Below, one piece after another: positions 13,539 through 21,113 of a stretch of DNA of 33,854 nucleotides. Origin of the DNA: Bacillota bacterium (GTDB taxonomy: Bacteria > Bacillota > GCA-003054495 > Carboxydocellales > JAJZTU01); contig JAJZTU010000004.1 in NCBI GenBank assembly GCA_021848765.1, forward strand, positions 1-33,854, written 5' to 3'. The notes beneath the pieces were generated by a model that had not been told where the DNA came from, did no database searches, and saw only the letters and a program-made list of their open reading frames with translations. The position numbers were made by a program, and so were the translations under genes. Numbering within the stretch: the first letter of the stretch is position 1; each line of letters opens with the position of its first letter.

Positions 13539-15764
13539 ATGGACCAATTTGAGATCTACCCATATCGCCGGACTACTCCACCCCCCAGGACGGAAAAAGC
13601 CGGGAAGGGCCCCCTCTGGAGGCGGGTCGCCGGTGAGTTGCGCAAGGGTCAGGCCTCGGTATGGGAAGGGCTAAAACAGTTGCTGGCCTGGCACAGCCTG
13701 GTGGTGTTCATTATAGCCTTCCTGAGCGGAAGGGCGCTGCTGCTCCAGGAACTGCATCCTTTCGCTCCGGCCTATGTGGCAGCAGTCTACAGCATAGCTC
13801 CGGTCTATACCGTTGCAGCCATAGCGGGAACAGGTTTAGGGCTGTATTCTGTCGCTCAGGGCGCAGTTTTTTGGGGTGGAATAGCTAACCTGTTTTTTGT
13901 GTGGATTATTCTAAGACTGGTAGGCTTAGGGGAAAGAAGCGGGAATTTTGCCCTTCCCGTCCTGGTGTTTGCCTCAACCATCATAGTTAAGACCGTGACT
14001 GCCAGCTTTAGTTCGCCGATATTGTATAACTACGTAGTAGCCATGATAGAGGCCGTGTTTGCCGGGGCGCTTACTTTCATAGCCAGGAAAGGCCTGGAGG
14101 CCGGAAGGGATGCTGCGCCCCTGCACTCCCAGCCCCTGGACAGCAAGCTCTGTCTGAGTGTCCTGGCGCTGGGCGCTTTAACCGGGCTGAAGGGACTGGA
14201 AATATACGGGCTCACTCTGTTGGGGATTTTCAGCCAGGTTATTCTTTTGCTGGCTGTGCGCAACGGAGGGGTGGGAATTGGAGCAATAAGCGGTACTGTG
14301 GTGGGCCTGGTTCCGGGGGTTGCAGGTGGGACAACTTTTCCCGTAGCTGTGGGTGTGTATGCATTTAGTGGATTAATGGCAGGTGTGTTTTCGCGTTTTG
14401 GCCGTCTGGGAGCCCCCCTGGGGTTACTCTTAAGTAATATTTTTTGGTCCATGTATCTCTCCACTCCCGACAAACTGCTGCTGGTAATGGGGGAAACCTT
14501 AATAGCTATTATCCTGTACCTGTTAATGCCCCCATTGGTGCTGCTGGCCCCCAAACAAGGGAACGCAGAGCCTAAAGCCTCTCCAAAGAAAGAAAAGGGT
14601 GATGATTTTACTGCCCGGCGGCTGAACCGGTTTGCCAAAGTCTTTGAAGAGTTGGCAGAGACTTTTGCTCAACTGGCCAGTGAAGGCCGGATGGCTCAGC
14701 TGCGGGAAGAAAATGTTGTGGACAAAATCGGAGAACACGTCTGCCTCAACTGCAGTAAAGCCCGGGTGTGTTGGGAAAACAACGCCAGCCAAACCCGTAA
14801 AGCCCTGTGGAATTTAGTTTCTCTGGTGGAGTTGGAGGGCGCCGGGGTTGCTGTTCAATCAGGAAGAGGGGCAACTGGCCACTGTATCCACCCCAGGGAG
14901 CTTTTGGTAGCCGTCAAGTGCATGGTAAGTAACAAGCAAAACAATCAGTACTGGCAAAAGCGGCTTCAGGAAAGCCAGGAACTGGTTTCAGGACAACTGC
15001 GGGGAGTATCCTGCCTGATGGAAAACCTGGCTCACGAGACTGATGCCGGCGGGGAACTGGGACCGGAGATTGATGATCCTGAGCTTCCCCTGGGAGTAGA
15101 GCTGGGTATCGCCAGAGTGGCTAAGGATGGCGCTATGATTTCCGGAGACAGCCAGGCAGCTTTTTTTCTCAGGAAGGGAAAATATGTAGTAGCTTTAAGT
15201 GACGGTATGGGGGCAGGGCCTGAGGCTGCCGAAGAAAGCAGGGCTACTGTCAGTCTCCTGACCCGGCTGCTGGAAACAGGTTTTCAGGAAGATTTGGCGG
15301 TTAAAACTGTAAACTCTGCCCTGATGCTGAGGGCTCAGGAAGATAGTTTTGCCACACTTGACCTGACCGTCATTGACCTACACCATGGAGATACTGATTT
15401 CATCAAAATTGGAGCAGCAGCCAGCTTTATTAAAAGAGGTGAAAACATCGGAATCATCAAGTCCACCTCATTGCCAATCGGGATACTTCAGCAGATGGAA
15501 GCTGATGTTATCCGGCAGGAACTCCAGCCGGGGGACATTATAGTCATGATGACTGACGGGCTGCTGGAATCTGCAGAGGACAGGGTTGACAAGGAACAGT
15601 GGATTGTAGATGTTTTGGCCGGGTGCCGTACCGGGGATCCTCAGAACTTAGCGGATTATTTGTTGAACAGAGGCAGGCAAAATGCCGGGAATTCCGTACC
15701 TGACGATATGTCGGTCATAGTGATTAAGATTACTGAGAACCAAAGTTCCGGCCCGCTCCAATAG
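13539..15764 (+). CDS. spoIIE: Stage II sporulation protein E, PP2C phosphatase
   Basis: A 741-residue membrane phosphatase, somewhat shorter than B. subtilis SpoIIE (827). A basic N-terminal tail is followed by a long multi-pass membrane region (about residues 50-330), a central oligomerisation/FtsZ-linked region with several cysteines, and a C-terminal PP2C domain. Metal-binding aspartates are visible: Asp555 in SDGMGAG, Asp673 in MMTDGLLES and Asp722-Asp723 in DDMSV. SpoIIE dephosphorylates SpoIIAA to release sigma-F in the forespore and joins FtsZ at the polar septum. ATG 13539 follows GGGGGTGA by about 10 nt. Its promoter has the Spo0A~P architecture. Single-gene unit; the downstream gene is unrelated. 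Confidence 0.97.
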   Translation: MDQFEIYPYRRTTPPPRTEKAGKGPLWRRVAGELRKGQASVWEGLKQLLAWHSLVVFIIAFLSGRALLLQELHPFAPAYVAAVYSIAPVYTVAAIAGTGLGLYSVAQGAVFWGGIANLFFVWIILRLVGLGERSGNFALPVLVFASTIIVKTVTASFSSPILYNYVVAMIEAVFAGALTFIARKGLEAGRDAAPLHSQPLDSKLCLSVLALGALTGLKGLEIYGLTLLGIFSQVILLLAVRNGGVGIGAISGTVVGLVPGVAGGTTFPVAVGVYAFSGLMAGVFSRFGRLGAPLGLLLSNIFWSMYLSTPDKLLLVMGETLIAIILYLLMPPLVLLAPKQGNAEPKASPKKEKGDDFTARRLNRFAKVFEELAETFAQLASEGRMAQLREENVVDKIGEHVCLNCSKARVCWENNASQTRKALWNLVSLVELEGAGVAVQSGRGATGHCIHPRELLVAVKCMVSNKQNNQYWQKRLQESQELVSGQLRGVSCLMENLAHETDAGGELGPEIDDPELPLGVELGIARVAKDGAMISGDSQAAFFLRKGKYVVALSDGMGAGPEAAEESRATVSLLTRLLETGFQEDLAVKTVNSALMLRAQEDSFATLDLTVIDLHHGDTDFIKIGAAASFIKRGENIGIIKSTSLPIGILQQMEADVIRQELQPGDIIVMMTDGLLESAEDRVDKEQWIVDVLAGCRTGDPQNLADYLLNRGRQNAGNSVPDDMSVIVIKITENQSSGPLQ

Positions 15765-15856
15765 CCTACGCTCCAGGAGTACAAGAATTTGTGTGGATTG
15801 TCATCCCGGATATAACTACAAAAATACTGGTAAGTTTGGAGGATATTAATAAATAA

Positions 15857-15870
15857 TGTCGAACTATAAT
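15857..15870 (+). promoter_or_regulatory. 0A-like box next to a -10 element before the cytochrome gene
   Basis: TGTCGAA (15857-15863) is followed one base later by TATAAT (15865-15870), 40 bp before the cytochrome start. No good -35 is present at 17 bp. A 0A box in the spacer would predict repression by Spo0A~P. A 7-base match can arise by chance, so this is only suggestive. The rest of the 146-bp gap after spoIIE shows nothing clear. Confidence 0.35.
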
Positions 15871-15910
15871 TATAACTAAGAGAAGTGGGGGTTTTGTCAG
15901 GGGGATTTTT

Positions 15911-17146
15911 ATGGCAAAAAAGATTCTTTTATTGGTCACCCTGGTTATGCTGGTTACTTTGATGCCTACTCCGACCTGGGCCTCCACGTCTTCTAAACAG
16001 GTACAGGTTGATCATACTCCTAACGGAACTGATGCCAATGCTACGGATGTCCGGGTTAAGTGGTTATTCGCTGCCGGTGATGTAATCGAGAAGTCTGTTG
16101 ATGGCCAAACCTGGCAGGTAGTTTCCACAGTAACGGATGGAGAAGCAGTAATTACCGGTGTACCTAACTGGTCCGTACTTTATTTTCGCATCCGGGACAG
16201 CGCCAACAACTTAACACCTTTTGCCGTATTTCCTCCTAACCAAAACGCCCATGATACCTATCTGACGAATACTGAACTTTGTGCCGGCTGCCATTCCACC
16301 CACACCGGGGAAGGGGCTAAGTTAATAAAAAAATCCTCGATTAAAGAGCTTTGCCGTTCCTGTCACGGCTACCTCAATACCGGTAGTCGTTATAATACTG
16401 ACAATGGCGCTGTGCTTGCTGCCGGAACCAAGGATCCGGATACCGGTCTGGTAACTGCTATCACCTGGGAAAAATCTTTGGCCGGACCCTTCTTCAGCAA
16501 TGATTTAGAAGTTTGGGGAGCGGGAGCGACAGTTACTTCTAATCATACCATTGAGGGTCCGGATGGGACTATCCCGCCGGCCGGCACCGGTCCCCTTTCA
16601 CCTGTACCCGGTGGAGACAGCAGTTGCAATCGCTGTCATGACTTGACTTGTACCAGTTGTCACTTGGTTCACGGTGGTAATGGTACTTATCGTAACCTAG
16701 ACCCTTATTATGCTACGGTTACTGCCTACGCTTATAATGCTACAGGTAACGCTGTTGAGAAGCCTAAATACATCAGCGGGATGACTCAATTTTGCGGTTT
16801 CTGTCATAATGTGGTGTTAAAGCCCGAGGGCAGCGCAACCACACTTACGGGAACGCTGGATCCTTATCATGGTTTTTGGGGCACTTATCCGGAGAGTAAA
16901 TACCGTCATGCCACCGGCGTGGACCTGACATATACCGGCCCTGATGCTGTGCCTGTAACGGTTAATCCGACAATCTATCCGACAGAAGGCAGTCCTCCGA
17001 CAGTGTCCTGTATTACCTGTCACTTTGCACACGGGACAGTTTCCCCGGCCAGTTATCAAACCAGTTTTCCTACCCGTGGTACCAGTGGTTCCATGCTTTT
17101 ACGCTCCAAAAGCACATCAATTTGTATGGATTGTCATCCCAAATAG
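15911..17146 (+). CDS. Secreted seven-haem c-type cytochrome
   Basis: A 411-residue exported protein. A signal peptide (MAKKILLLVTLVMLVTLMPT, cleavage likely after TWA near residue 24) is followed by a beta-rich, fibronectin-like segment (about 30-105) and then seven CxxCH haem-binding motifs with Cys at residues 124, 148, 239, 247, 295, 367 and 405. Motifs three and four (CNRCH, CTSCH) are only eight residues apart, as in doubled-CxxCH domains. Such multihaem proteins carry electrons across the cell envelope in metal-reducing and related Clostridia. Partners are unknown; maturation needs a cytochrome c assembly system elsewhere. A convergent NHL-repeat gene follows. Codons look richer in GGT and CGT than in neighbours. 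It interrupts the sporulation backbone and could be an insertion. Confidence 0.92.
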   Translation: MAKKILLLVTLVMLVTLMPTPTWASTSSKQVQVDHTPNGTDANATDVRVKWLFAAGDVIEKSVDGQTWQVVSTVTDGEAVITGVPNWSVLYFRIRDSANNLTPFAVFPPNQNAHDTYLTNTELCAGCHSTHTGEGAKLIKKSSIKELCRSCHGYLNTGSRYNTDNGAVLAAGTKDPDTGLVTAITWEKSLAGPFFSNDLEVWGAGATVTSNHTIEGPDGTIPPAGTGPLSPVPGGDSSCNRCHDLTCTSCHLVHGGNGTYRNLDPYYATVTAYAYNATGNAVEKPKYISGMTQFCGFCHNVVLKPEGSATTLTGTLDPYHGFWGTYPESKYRHATGVDLTYTGPDAVPVTVNPTIYPTEGSPPTVSCITCHFAHGTVSPASYQTSFPTRGTSGSMLLRSKSTSICMDCHPK

Positions 17147-17154
17147 CAAAATGA

Positions 17155-17190
17155 AGGCAGCTTAGGTCTTCCGCCTAAGCTGCCTTTTTA
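17155..17190 (+). terminator. Rho-independent terminator after the cytochrome gene
   Basis: A 12-bp perfect stem (17155-17166 with 17174-17185, arm AGGCAGCTTAGG) with a 7-nt loop, followed by further T. It stands between two convergent genes and may also serve the minus strand. Confidence 0.92.
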
Positions 17191-17206
17191 TAATAACCTG
17201 AAATTG

Positions 17207-17245
17207 CGACTGTTTTGATATGTATAAACTACGACTGTTTTAATA
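17207..17245. repeat. Short direct repeat at the 3' end of the NHL gene
   Basis: CGACTGTTTTGATA (17207-17220) recurs as CGACTGTTTTAATA (17232-17245), 25 bp apart with one mismatch. The second copy covers the NHL stop codon. Probably a small duplication in the convergent spacer. Confidence 0.6.
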
Positions 17246-18250
17246 GCCATAAATAATAACTCTATTGTTGGCTCTGTCAGTAACCAAAATCCTACTCGAA
17301 TAAGTAGCAATACCATTAGGATAATTGAGTTGACCCGGGCCTGAATCTTGTTCCCCAAAGGTGAAAAGTATCCCGGGCTTTTTTGTGTCCGGGGTGATTG
17401 CTATAACTTTGTTGCCAAAGGTATCCACGACATACAACCGGTTAAGTTCATCAATATCTACGCCGCGGTTAAGCGCAAAAGCAATGTCCAAAGTTCCTGC
17501 AGGACCGTAGATTTGACTGAAATGCCCCTGGGCATCAAAAACCTGAACTCTGGTGTTGTTAGAATCCGAGACATAGATATTACCCTGTTTGTCCACGGTA
17601 ACGTCATTGGGATAAAGGAATTGTCCGGCGGCCTTACCCGGCTTGCCGAAGTATAACAGAGGTTCCCCTGCCGGACTTAATTTGACTACCCGTTGATAAA
17701 AAACATCTGTCAGATAAATATTATCTGCAGAGTCTACGTCGACTCCCACCGGTCGAAGAGCTCCGATTCGTTTAGCAAGTTTAGTATTAAGCAGGTCTCT
17801 CAGGTATTTGCCCTGGAGGTCGAATTCTTGAACTCGCATGGTCACTGAGTCGGTTACATAAATGCGCTTGGATGCAACAGCAATGCCTACCGGGGCCAAA
17901 AATTGACCCGGGCCCTTGCCCCGCTCACCAAACTTAAACAGGAATTTGCCGGACAGATTAAAGACTTTGACCTGACTCCCCCCGGAATCCGCAATATAGA
18001 TATTACCATTGGCGCTCACATCTACATCTAAAGGTTCCAGTAACTCCCCCCTGTCGTCACCGGAATCACCGATAGTAAAAAGAAATTCCGGTGGGTCTTG
18101 ACCGGCTACCATAGGCCAAGTCTTGACTACTTCCAGGGGAGAAATTTGCCGGGTATACAGCCAAACCATCAATAGGGAAATTAAGATGAAGATTATTAAC
18201 AGTGTGGTGATTAAGTAAGTAAGTTTGATTTTTTTCTTGCCTGGATTCAT
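17240..18250 (-). CDS. Membrane-anchored NHL-repeat beta-propeller protein
   Basis: A 336-residue protein with a basic N-terminus, one membrane segment (about residues 10-31, no cleavage site) and then about six NHL repeats, each with the pattern P-x-D/G-V-x-V-D...NIYVADSxxxRVQVFD (for example LDVDVSANGNIYIADS and NDVTVDKQGNIYVSDS). This predicts a six-bladed propeller held outside the membrane, typically a protein-binding or scaffold module. It is the only gene on the minus strand in the window and converges on the heptahaem cytochrome; such pairings recur near multihaem cytochromes in some Clostridia, suggesting an electron-transfer or envelope role, which is inference. The start has GGAGG 7 nt upstream on its strand. 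Confidence 0.9.
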   Translation of the reverse strand: MNPGKKKIKLTYLITTLLIIFILISLLMVWLYTRQISPLEVVKTWPMVAGQDPPEFLFTIGDSGDDRGELLEPLDVDVSANGNIYIADSGGSQVKVFNLSGKFLFKFGERGKGPGQFLAPVGIAVASKRIYVTDSVTMRVQEFDLQGKYLRDLLNTKLAKRIGALRPVGVDVDSADNIYLTDVFYQRVVKLSPAGEPLLYFGKPGKAAGQFLYPNDVTVDKQGNIYVSDSNNTRVQVFDAQGHFSQIYGPAGTLDIAFALNRGVDIDELNRLYVVDTFGNKVIAITPDTKKPGILFTFGEQDSGPGQLNYPNGIATYSSRILVTDRANNRVIIYGY

Positions 18251-18280
18251 ATTGTTACCTCCGTAATACCTGATAATTAA

Positions 18281-18309
18281 ATAATATAGGGAATACTTTC
18301 CGAATACAA
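18281..18309 (-). promoter_or_regulatory. Probable sigma-A promoter of the NHL gene
   Basis: On the minus strand TTGTAT (18309-18304) and TATTAT (18286-18281) are separated by 17 bp, 30 bp before the start codon. Confidence 0.55.
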
Positions 18310-18386
18310 GTTCTATATCTTTTACCTGCCCGGTTAGTTTGAAAAAATAAGCAGAATGGGATAATAGAGACAGGAAACCTGCAACG

Positions 18387-18404
18387 CCATGTCGAATTGC
18401 ATGG
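18387..18404. promoter_or_regulatory. Inverted repeat with 0A-like box before the exporter operon
   Basis: CCATG (18387-18391) and CATGG (18400-18404) flank TCGAATTG; the overlapping TGTCGAA (18390-18396) equals a 0A box. It lies 20 bp before the start codon and downstream of a weak promoter (TTTGAA 18338-18343, GATAAT 18360-18365). Chance occurrence is quite possible. Confidence 0.3.
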
Positions 18405-18423
18405 TGAGTCAGGAGGTTCAGAA

Positions 18424-19191
18424 ATGAAAGACGGAGTTGACGAAGTTCTGGAACTGGTAATGCTGGCCGGGGAAATCCTGCTTAAAAACGGAGCTGAAAC
18501 CTACCGGGTAGAAGATACCGTGGAGAGAATTGGCCTGGCCGCAGGAATGAGGCAGGTGGAGGCCTTTGCAACACCTACCGGAATAGTAGTAACCTTGGAG
18601 CATCCCCTGGGTTTTGCCCGGACCAAAGTACGCAGAATTCGGGAGCGGGGAATCAGTCTCAACAAGGTTGCTGCAGTTAATGAGGTTTCCCGCCAGATGG
18701 TGAACGGGAAGTTGTCCGCTGCTCAAGCAGCTTTTGAACTGTCGAAGATTCAGCAAAATTCCAACGCTTACCCGCCCTGGGTGCACTTGGTAGCCGCAGG
18801 TATTGGGAGTGGCTGCTTTGCCTACCTCTTTGGCAGCAACCTGAAAGAGTTTTTCCTGGCGGTGGTTGCCGGACTGGTGATTCACTGGTTCCGCCTGAAG
18901 GCTGCAGGTTGGGGCTTTAACCGCCTCTTCGGGAGCTTCCTCGGAGGGTTGATTGCAGCGGCTACGGGAGTTCTGGGGCAATTAAGCCTGCTAGAAGTAA
19001 CGGCAGACAAGGTGATTATCGGAGCCATCATGACTCTGGTGCCGGGTTTGGCCATTACTCATGCTGTGCGGGATGTAATTTACGAGGATCTGCTTTCCGG
19101 GGTATCCCGCGGAGTGGAAGCAGTGCTGGTCTCGGTAGCGGTTGCGGCAGGAGTAAGCCTTGTCTTGGGACTCTGGCTGGGGGTGGGATAA
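18424..19191 (+). CDS. ThrE-type threonine/serine exporter, N-terminal subunit (DUF1212/YjjP-like)
   Basis: A 255-residue protein: a soluble N-terminal domain of about 120 residues (signature LLKNGAETYRVEDTVERI, then EAFATPTGIVVTL) followed by five predicted membrane segments. This is the first half of the ThrE fold. ThrE of Corynebacterium exports threonine and serine as one ten-segment chain; split two-gene forms such as E. coli YjjP/YjjB are common and have been linked to dicarboxylate export, so the substrate is open. ATG 18424 follows AGGAGG by 7 nt. The second half starts 3 nt after the stop. It takes the place that yabS/yabT hold in B. subtilis. Confidence 0.88.
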   Translation: MKDGVDEVLELVMLAGEILLKNGAETYRVEDTVERIGLAAGMRQVEAFATPTGIVVTLEHPLGFARTKVRRIRERGISLNKVAAVNEVSRQMVNGKLSAAQAAFELSKIQQNSNAYPPWVHLVAAGIGSGCFAYLFGSNLKEFFLAVVAGLVIHWFRLKAAGWGFNRLFGSFLGGLIAAATGVLGQLSLLEVTADKVIIGAIMTLVPGLAITHAVRDVIYEDLLSGVSRGVEAVLVSVAVAAGVSLVLGLWLGVG

Positions 19192-19194
19192 CCG

Positions 19195-19614
19195 GTGACT
19201 GTGGCAGCGGCTTTTTTAGCATCGATTCTGTTTGGGGTTATTTTTGATGTTCCGCGAAAAGCGCTGGCAGCAGCCGGAGTGGCCGGGACAGTCGCCTGGG
19301 TGGGCGCCGATGTACTGCAAAGGCTGGGGATGAATGCGTTAGGGGCAGTATTTCTGGCTACCCTGGTCTCCAGCTGCTATGGAGAGATGATGGCCAGGTT
19401 TACCCGCAACCCGGCGAGCATCTTTGTTGTTCCCGCCATTGTCCCTCTGGTGCCGGGAGCGGGAGCTTATTTTACCATGTTTCATTTTGTTAAGGGGGAA
19501 TTTACCCTGGGGTTGGCCAAGGGAATGGAAACCTTGTTCATGGCAGGAGCCATTGCCGCAGGGGTAGCCCTGGTCTCGTTGATTTTCAGGTTTATCAAGG
19601 GCAGGTCAAAATAA
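19195..19614 (+). CDS. ThrE-type exporter, C-terminal subunit (DUF3815/YjjB-like)
   Basis: A 139-residue membrane protein with five predicted segments, including the conserved SIFVVPAIVPLVPGAGAYFT region of the YjjB/ThrE C-terminal half. With the upstream protein it makes a 5+5 arrangement. It starts at GTG 19195 after GGTGGGA. Its stop overlaps the tilS start by one base (TAATG), so exporter and tilS are translationally coupled in one operon. The transported substrate is unknown. Confidence 0.87.
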   Translation: MTVAAAFLASILFGVIFDVPRKALAAAGVAGTVAWVGADVLQRLGMNALGAVFLATLVSSCYGEMMARFTRNPASIFVVPAIVPLVPGAGAYFTMFHFVKGEFTLGLAKGMETLFMAGAIAAGVALVSLIFRFIKGRSK

Positions 19615-21014
19615 TGCTGGAAAAAATAAAACAAACTGTGAATAAATATCATATGATATCTCCCGGGGACCGGATAATAGTGGCAGTATCCGGGGGTGCG
19701 GATTCGGTGGCCCTGTTATATTGTCTAATGGACTTGGCAAGCGAACTGGGCTTCCAACTGTATGTGGTCCATGTGAATCACATGTTGAGGGGAACTGAGG
19801 CTGAAGAGGACGCAGGATATGTAGCGGAACTGGCCGAAAAGCACAATTTGCCCTGCGCAATCCGCCGGGTTGATGTTGGTTATTTGGCTAAGATGATGCC
19901 CACATCTAAACAGGATGCGGCCAGAGCCCTAAGATACGGCATTCTGGAAGAAGAAGCCGCTAACTGGGGGGCAAACAAGATTGCCCTGGGTCACCATGCT
20001 GATGATCAGGCTGAGACCATCCTGCTTCACCTCCTGCGGGGAACCGGGCTGGAGGGCTTGGTAGGAATGCAGCCGGTTAGGGATGGCCGGTATATCCGGC
20101 CCCTTTTGGAGGTAACCCGGCAGGAAATTGAAAATTATTGTAGCGAAAGCAACCTGAAATTTCGCACTGACCGCAGCAATCTCGAACCGGTTTACCTGCG
20201 CAACCGGATTCGTTTGGAATTGATGCCCCTGCTGCAGAGGGAGTATAATCCGGCGCTGGTCCGGGGCTTAAGCCGTCTGGCCAACCTTGCCCGGGAGGAA
20301 AGCAATTTCTTAACTCAGGAAGCCGGCAAGGCTTTTGAACAAGTTGCCACTGTACAAAATGATGAGCGGGTTGTTTTGGATATAGCTGAACTGTCCGCCC
20401 TGCCAATGGCTCTGCAAAGAAGAGTATTGATTATGGCCTGGAAAAAGGTCTCGGGAGAGCACGCTAACCTGGAATTTGAACGGGTGGATGAAGCCCTTGA
20501 TTTAGCCTTTCACGGGCTTACCGGCCAGGGCCTTGAGCTGCCCCGCAGGGTCTATCTGGAGAAATCCTACGGTGCGTTGATTGTGCGGCTCAATTTGGGG
20601 CATAATGGAGTAGACCAGGAATTTGCCTACCTGCTCCCGGTACCGGGGAAGATAACAGTACCGGAACTGGGCCTGGCAGTGCGGGCCGAGTTGATGCCCT
20701 GTTGCCCGGATGATTCCAACCGGTCAGGCAGCGATACCTTTAGAGTTTTCCTGGATGCGGATAAAATAACCTCTCCCTTGGTGGTCCGCAACCGCCGGGC
20801 GGGAGACAGGTTTTATCCCCTGGGAGCACCGGGGCACAAAAAACTTAAGGACTTCTTTATTGACGCCAAGATTCCCAGGGAATTCCGCCAAAAAGCCCTG
20901 TTAGTATGCAGTGGGGAAAAGATTGTGTGGGTTGCCGGAGTGAGGTTGGCTGAGCCTTACCGGATAAGTTCCGGTACCGGAAAAATTCTAGCCCTTACAG
21001 TGGAAAAACCCTGA
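19614..21014 (+). CDS. tilS: tRNA(Ile)-lysidine synthase TilS
   Basis: A 466-residue enzyme (B. subtilis about 472) that attaches lysine to C34 of the CAU-anticodon tRNA(Ile), turning it into an AUA reader. The PP-loop SGGADS is at residues 26-31; HVNHMLRG and LGHHADDQAET are the usual following motifs; the substrate-binding and C-terminal TilS domains come after (NRRAGDRFYPLGAPGHKKLK). The hprT gene that lies between tilS and ftsH in B. subtilis is absent here. It overlaps the exporter stop by one base. Confidence 0.97.
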   Translation: MLEKIKQTVNKYHMISPGDRIIVAVSGGADSVALLYCLMDLASELGFQLYVVHVNHMLRGTEAEEDAGYVAELAEKHNLPCAIRRVDVGYLAKMMPTSKQDAARALRYGILEEEAANWGANKIALGHHADDQAETILLHLLRGTGLEGLVGMQPVRDGRYIRPLLEVTRQEIENYCSESNLKFRTDRSNLEPVYLRNRIRLELMPLLQREYNPALVRGLSRLANLAREESNFLTQEAGKAFEQVATVQNDERVVLDIAELSALPMALQRRVLIMAWKKVSGEHANLEFERVDEALDLAFHGLTGQGLELPRRVYLEKSYGALIVRLNLGHNGVDQEFAYLLPVPGKITVPELGLAVRAELMPCCPDDSNRSGSDTFRVFLDADKITSPLVVRNRRAGDRFYPLGAPGHKKLKDFFIDAKIPREFRQKALLVCSGEKIVWVAGVRLAEPYRISSGTGKILALTVEKP

Positions 21015-21034
21015 ACAATTTTTGGGTTGTCAAA

Positions 21035-21063
21035 TTGAAATCAGCATGGTACTGTGGTACAAT
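21035..21063 (+). promoter_or_regulatory. Sigma-A promoter of ftsH
   Basis: TTGAAA (21035-21040) and TACAAT (21058-21063) with 17 bp between, plus the TGG extension directly before the -10. It lies 50 bp before the ftsH start. Confidence 0.8.
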
Positions 21064-21113
21064 ATATAAATGCGAGTGTCTTTTTTCCACCTACGCCGAG
21101 AGGAGTGACTTTG

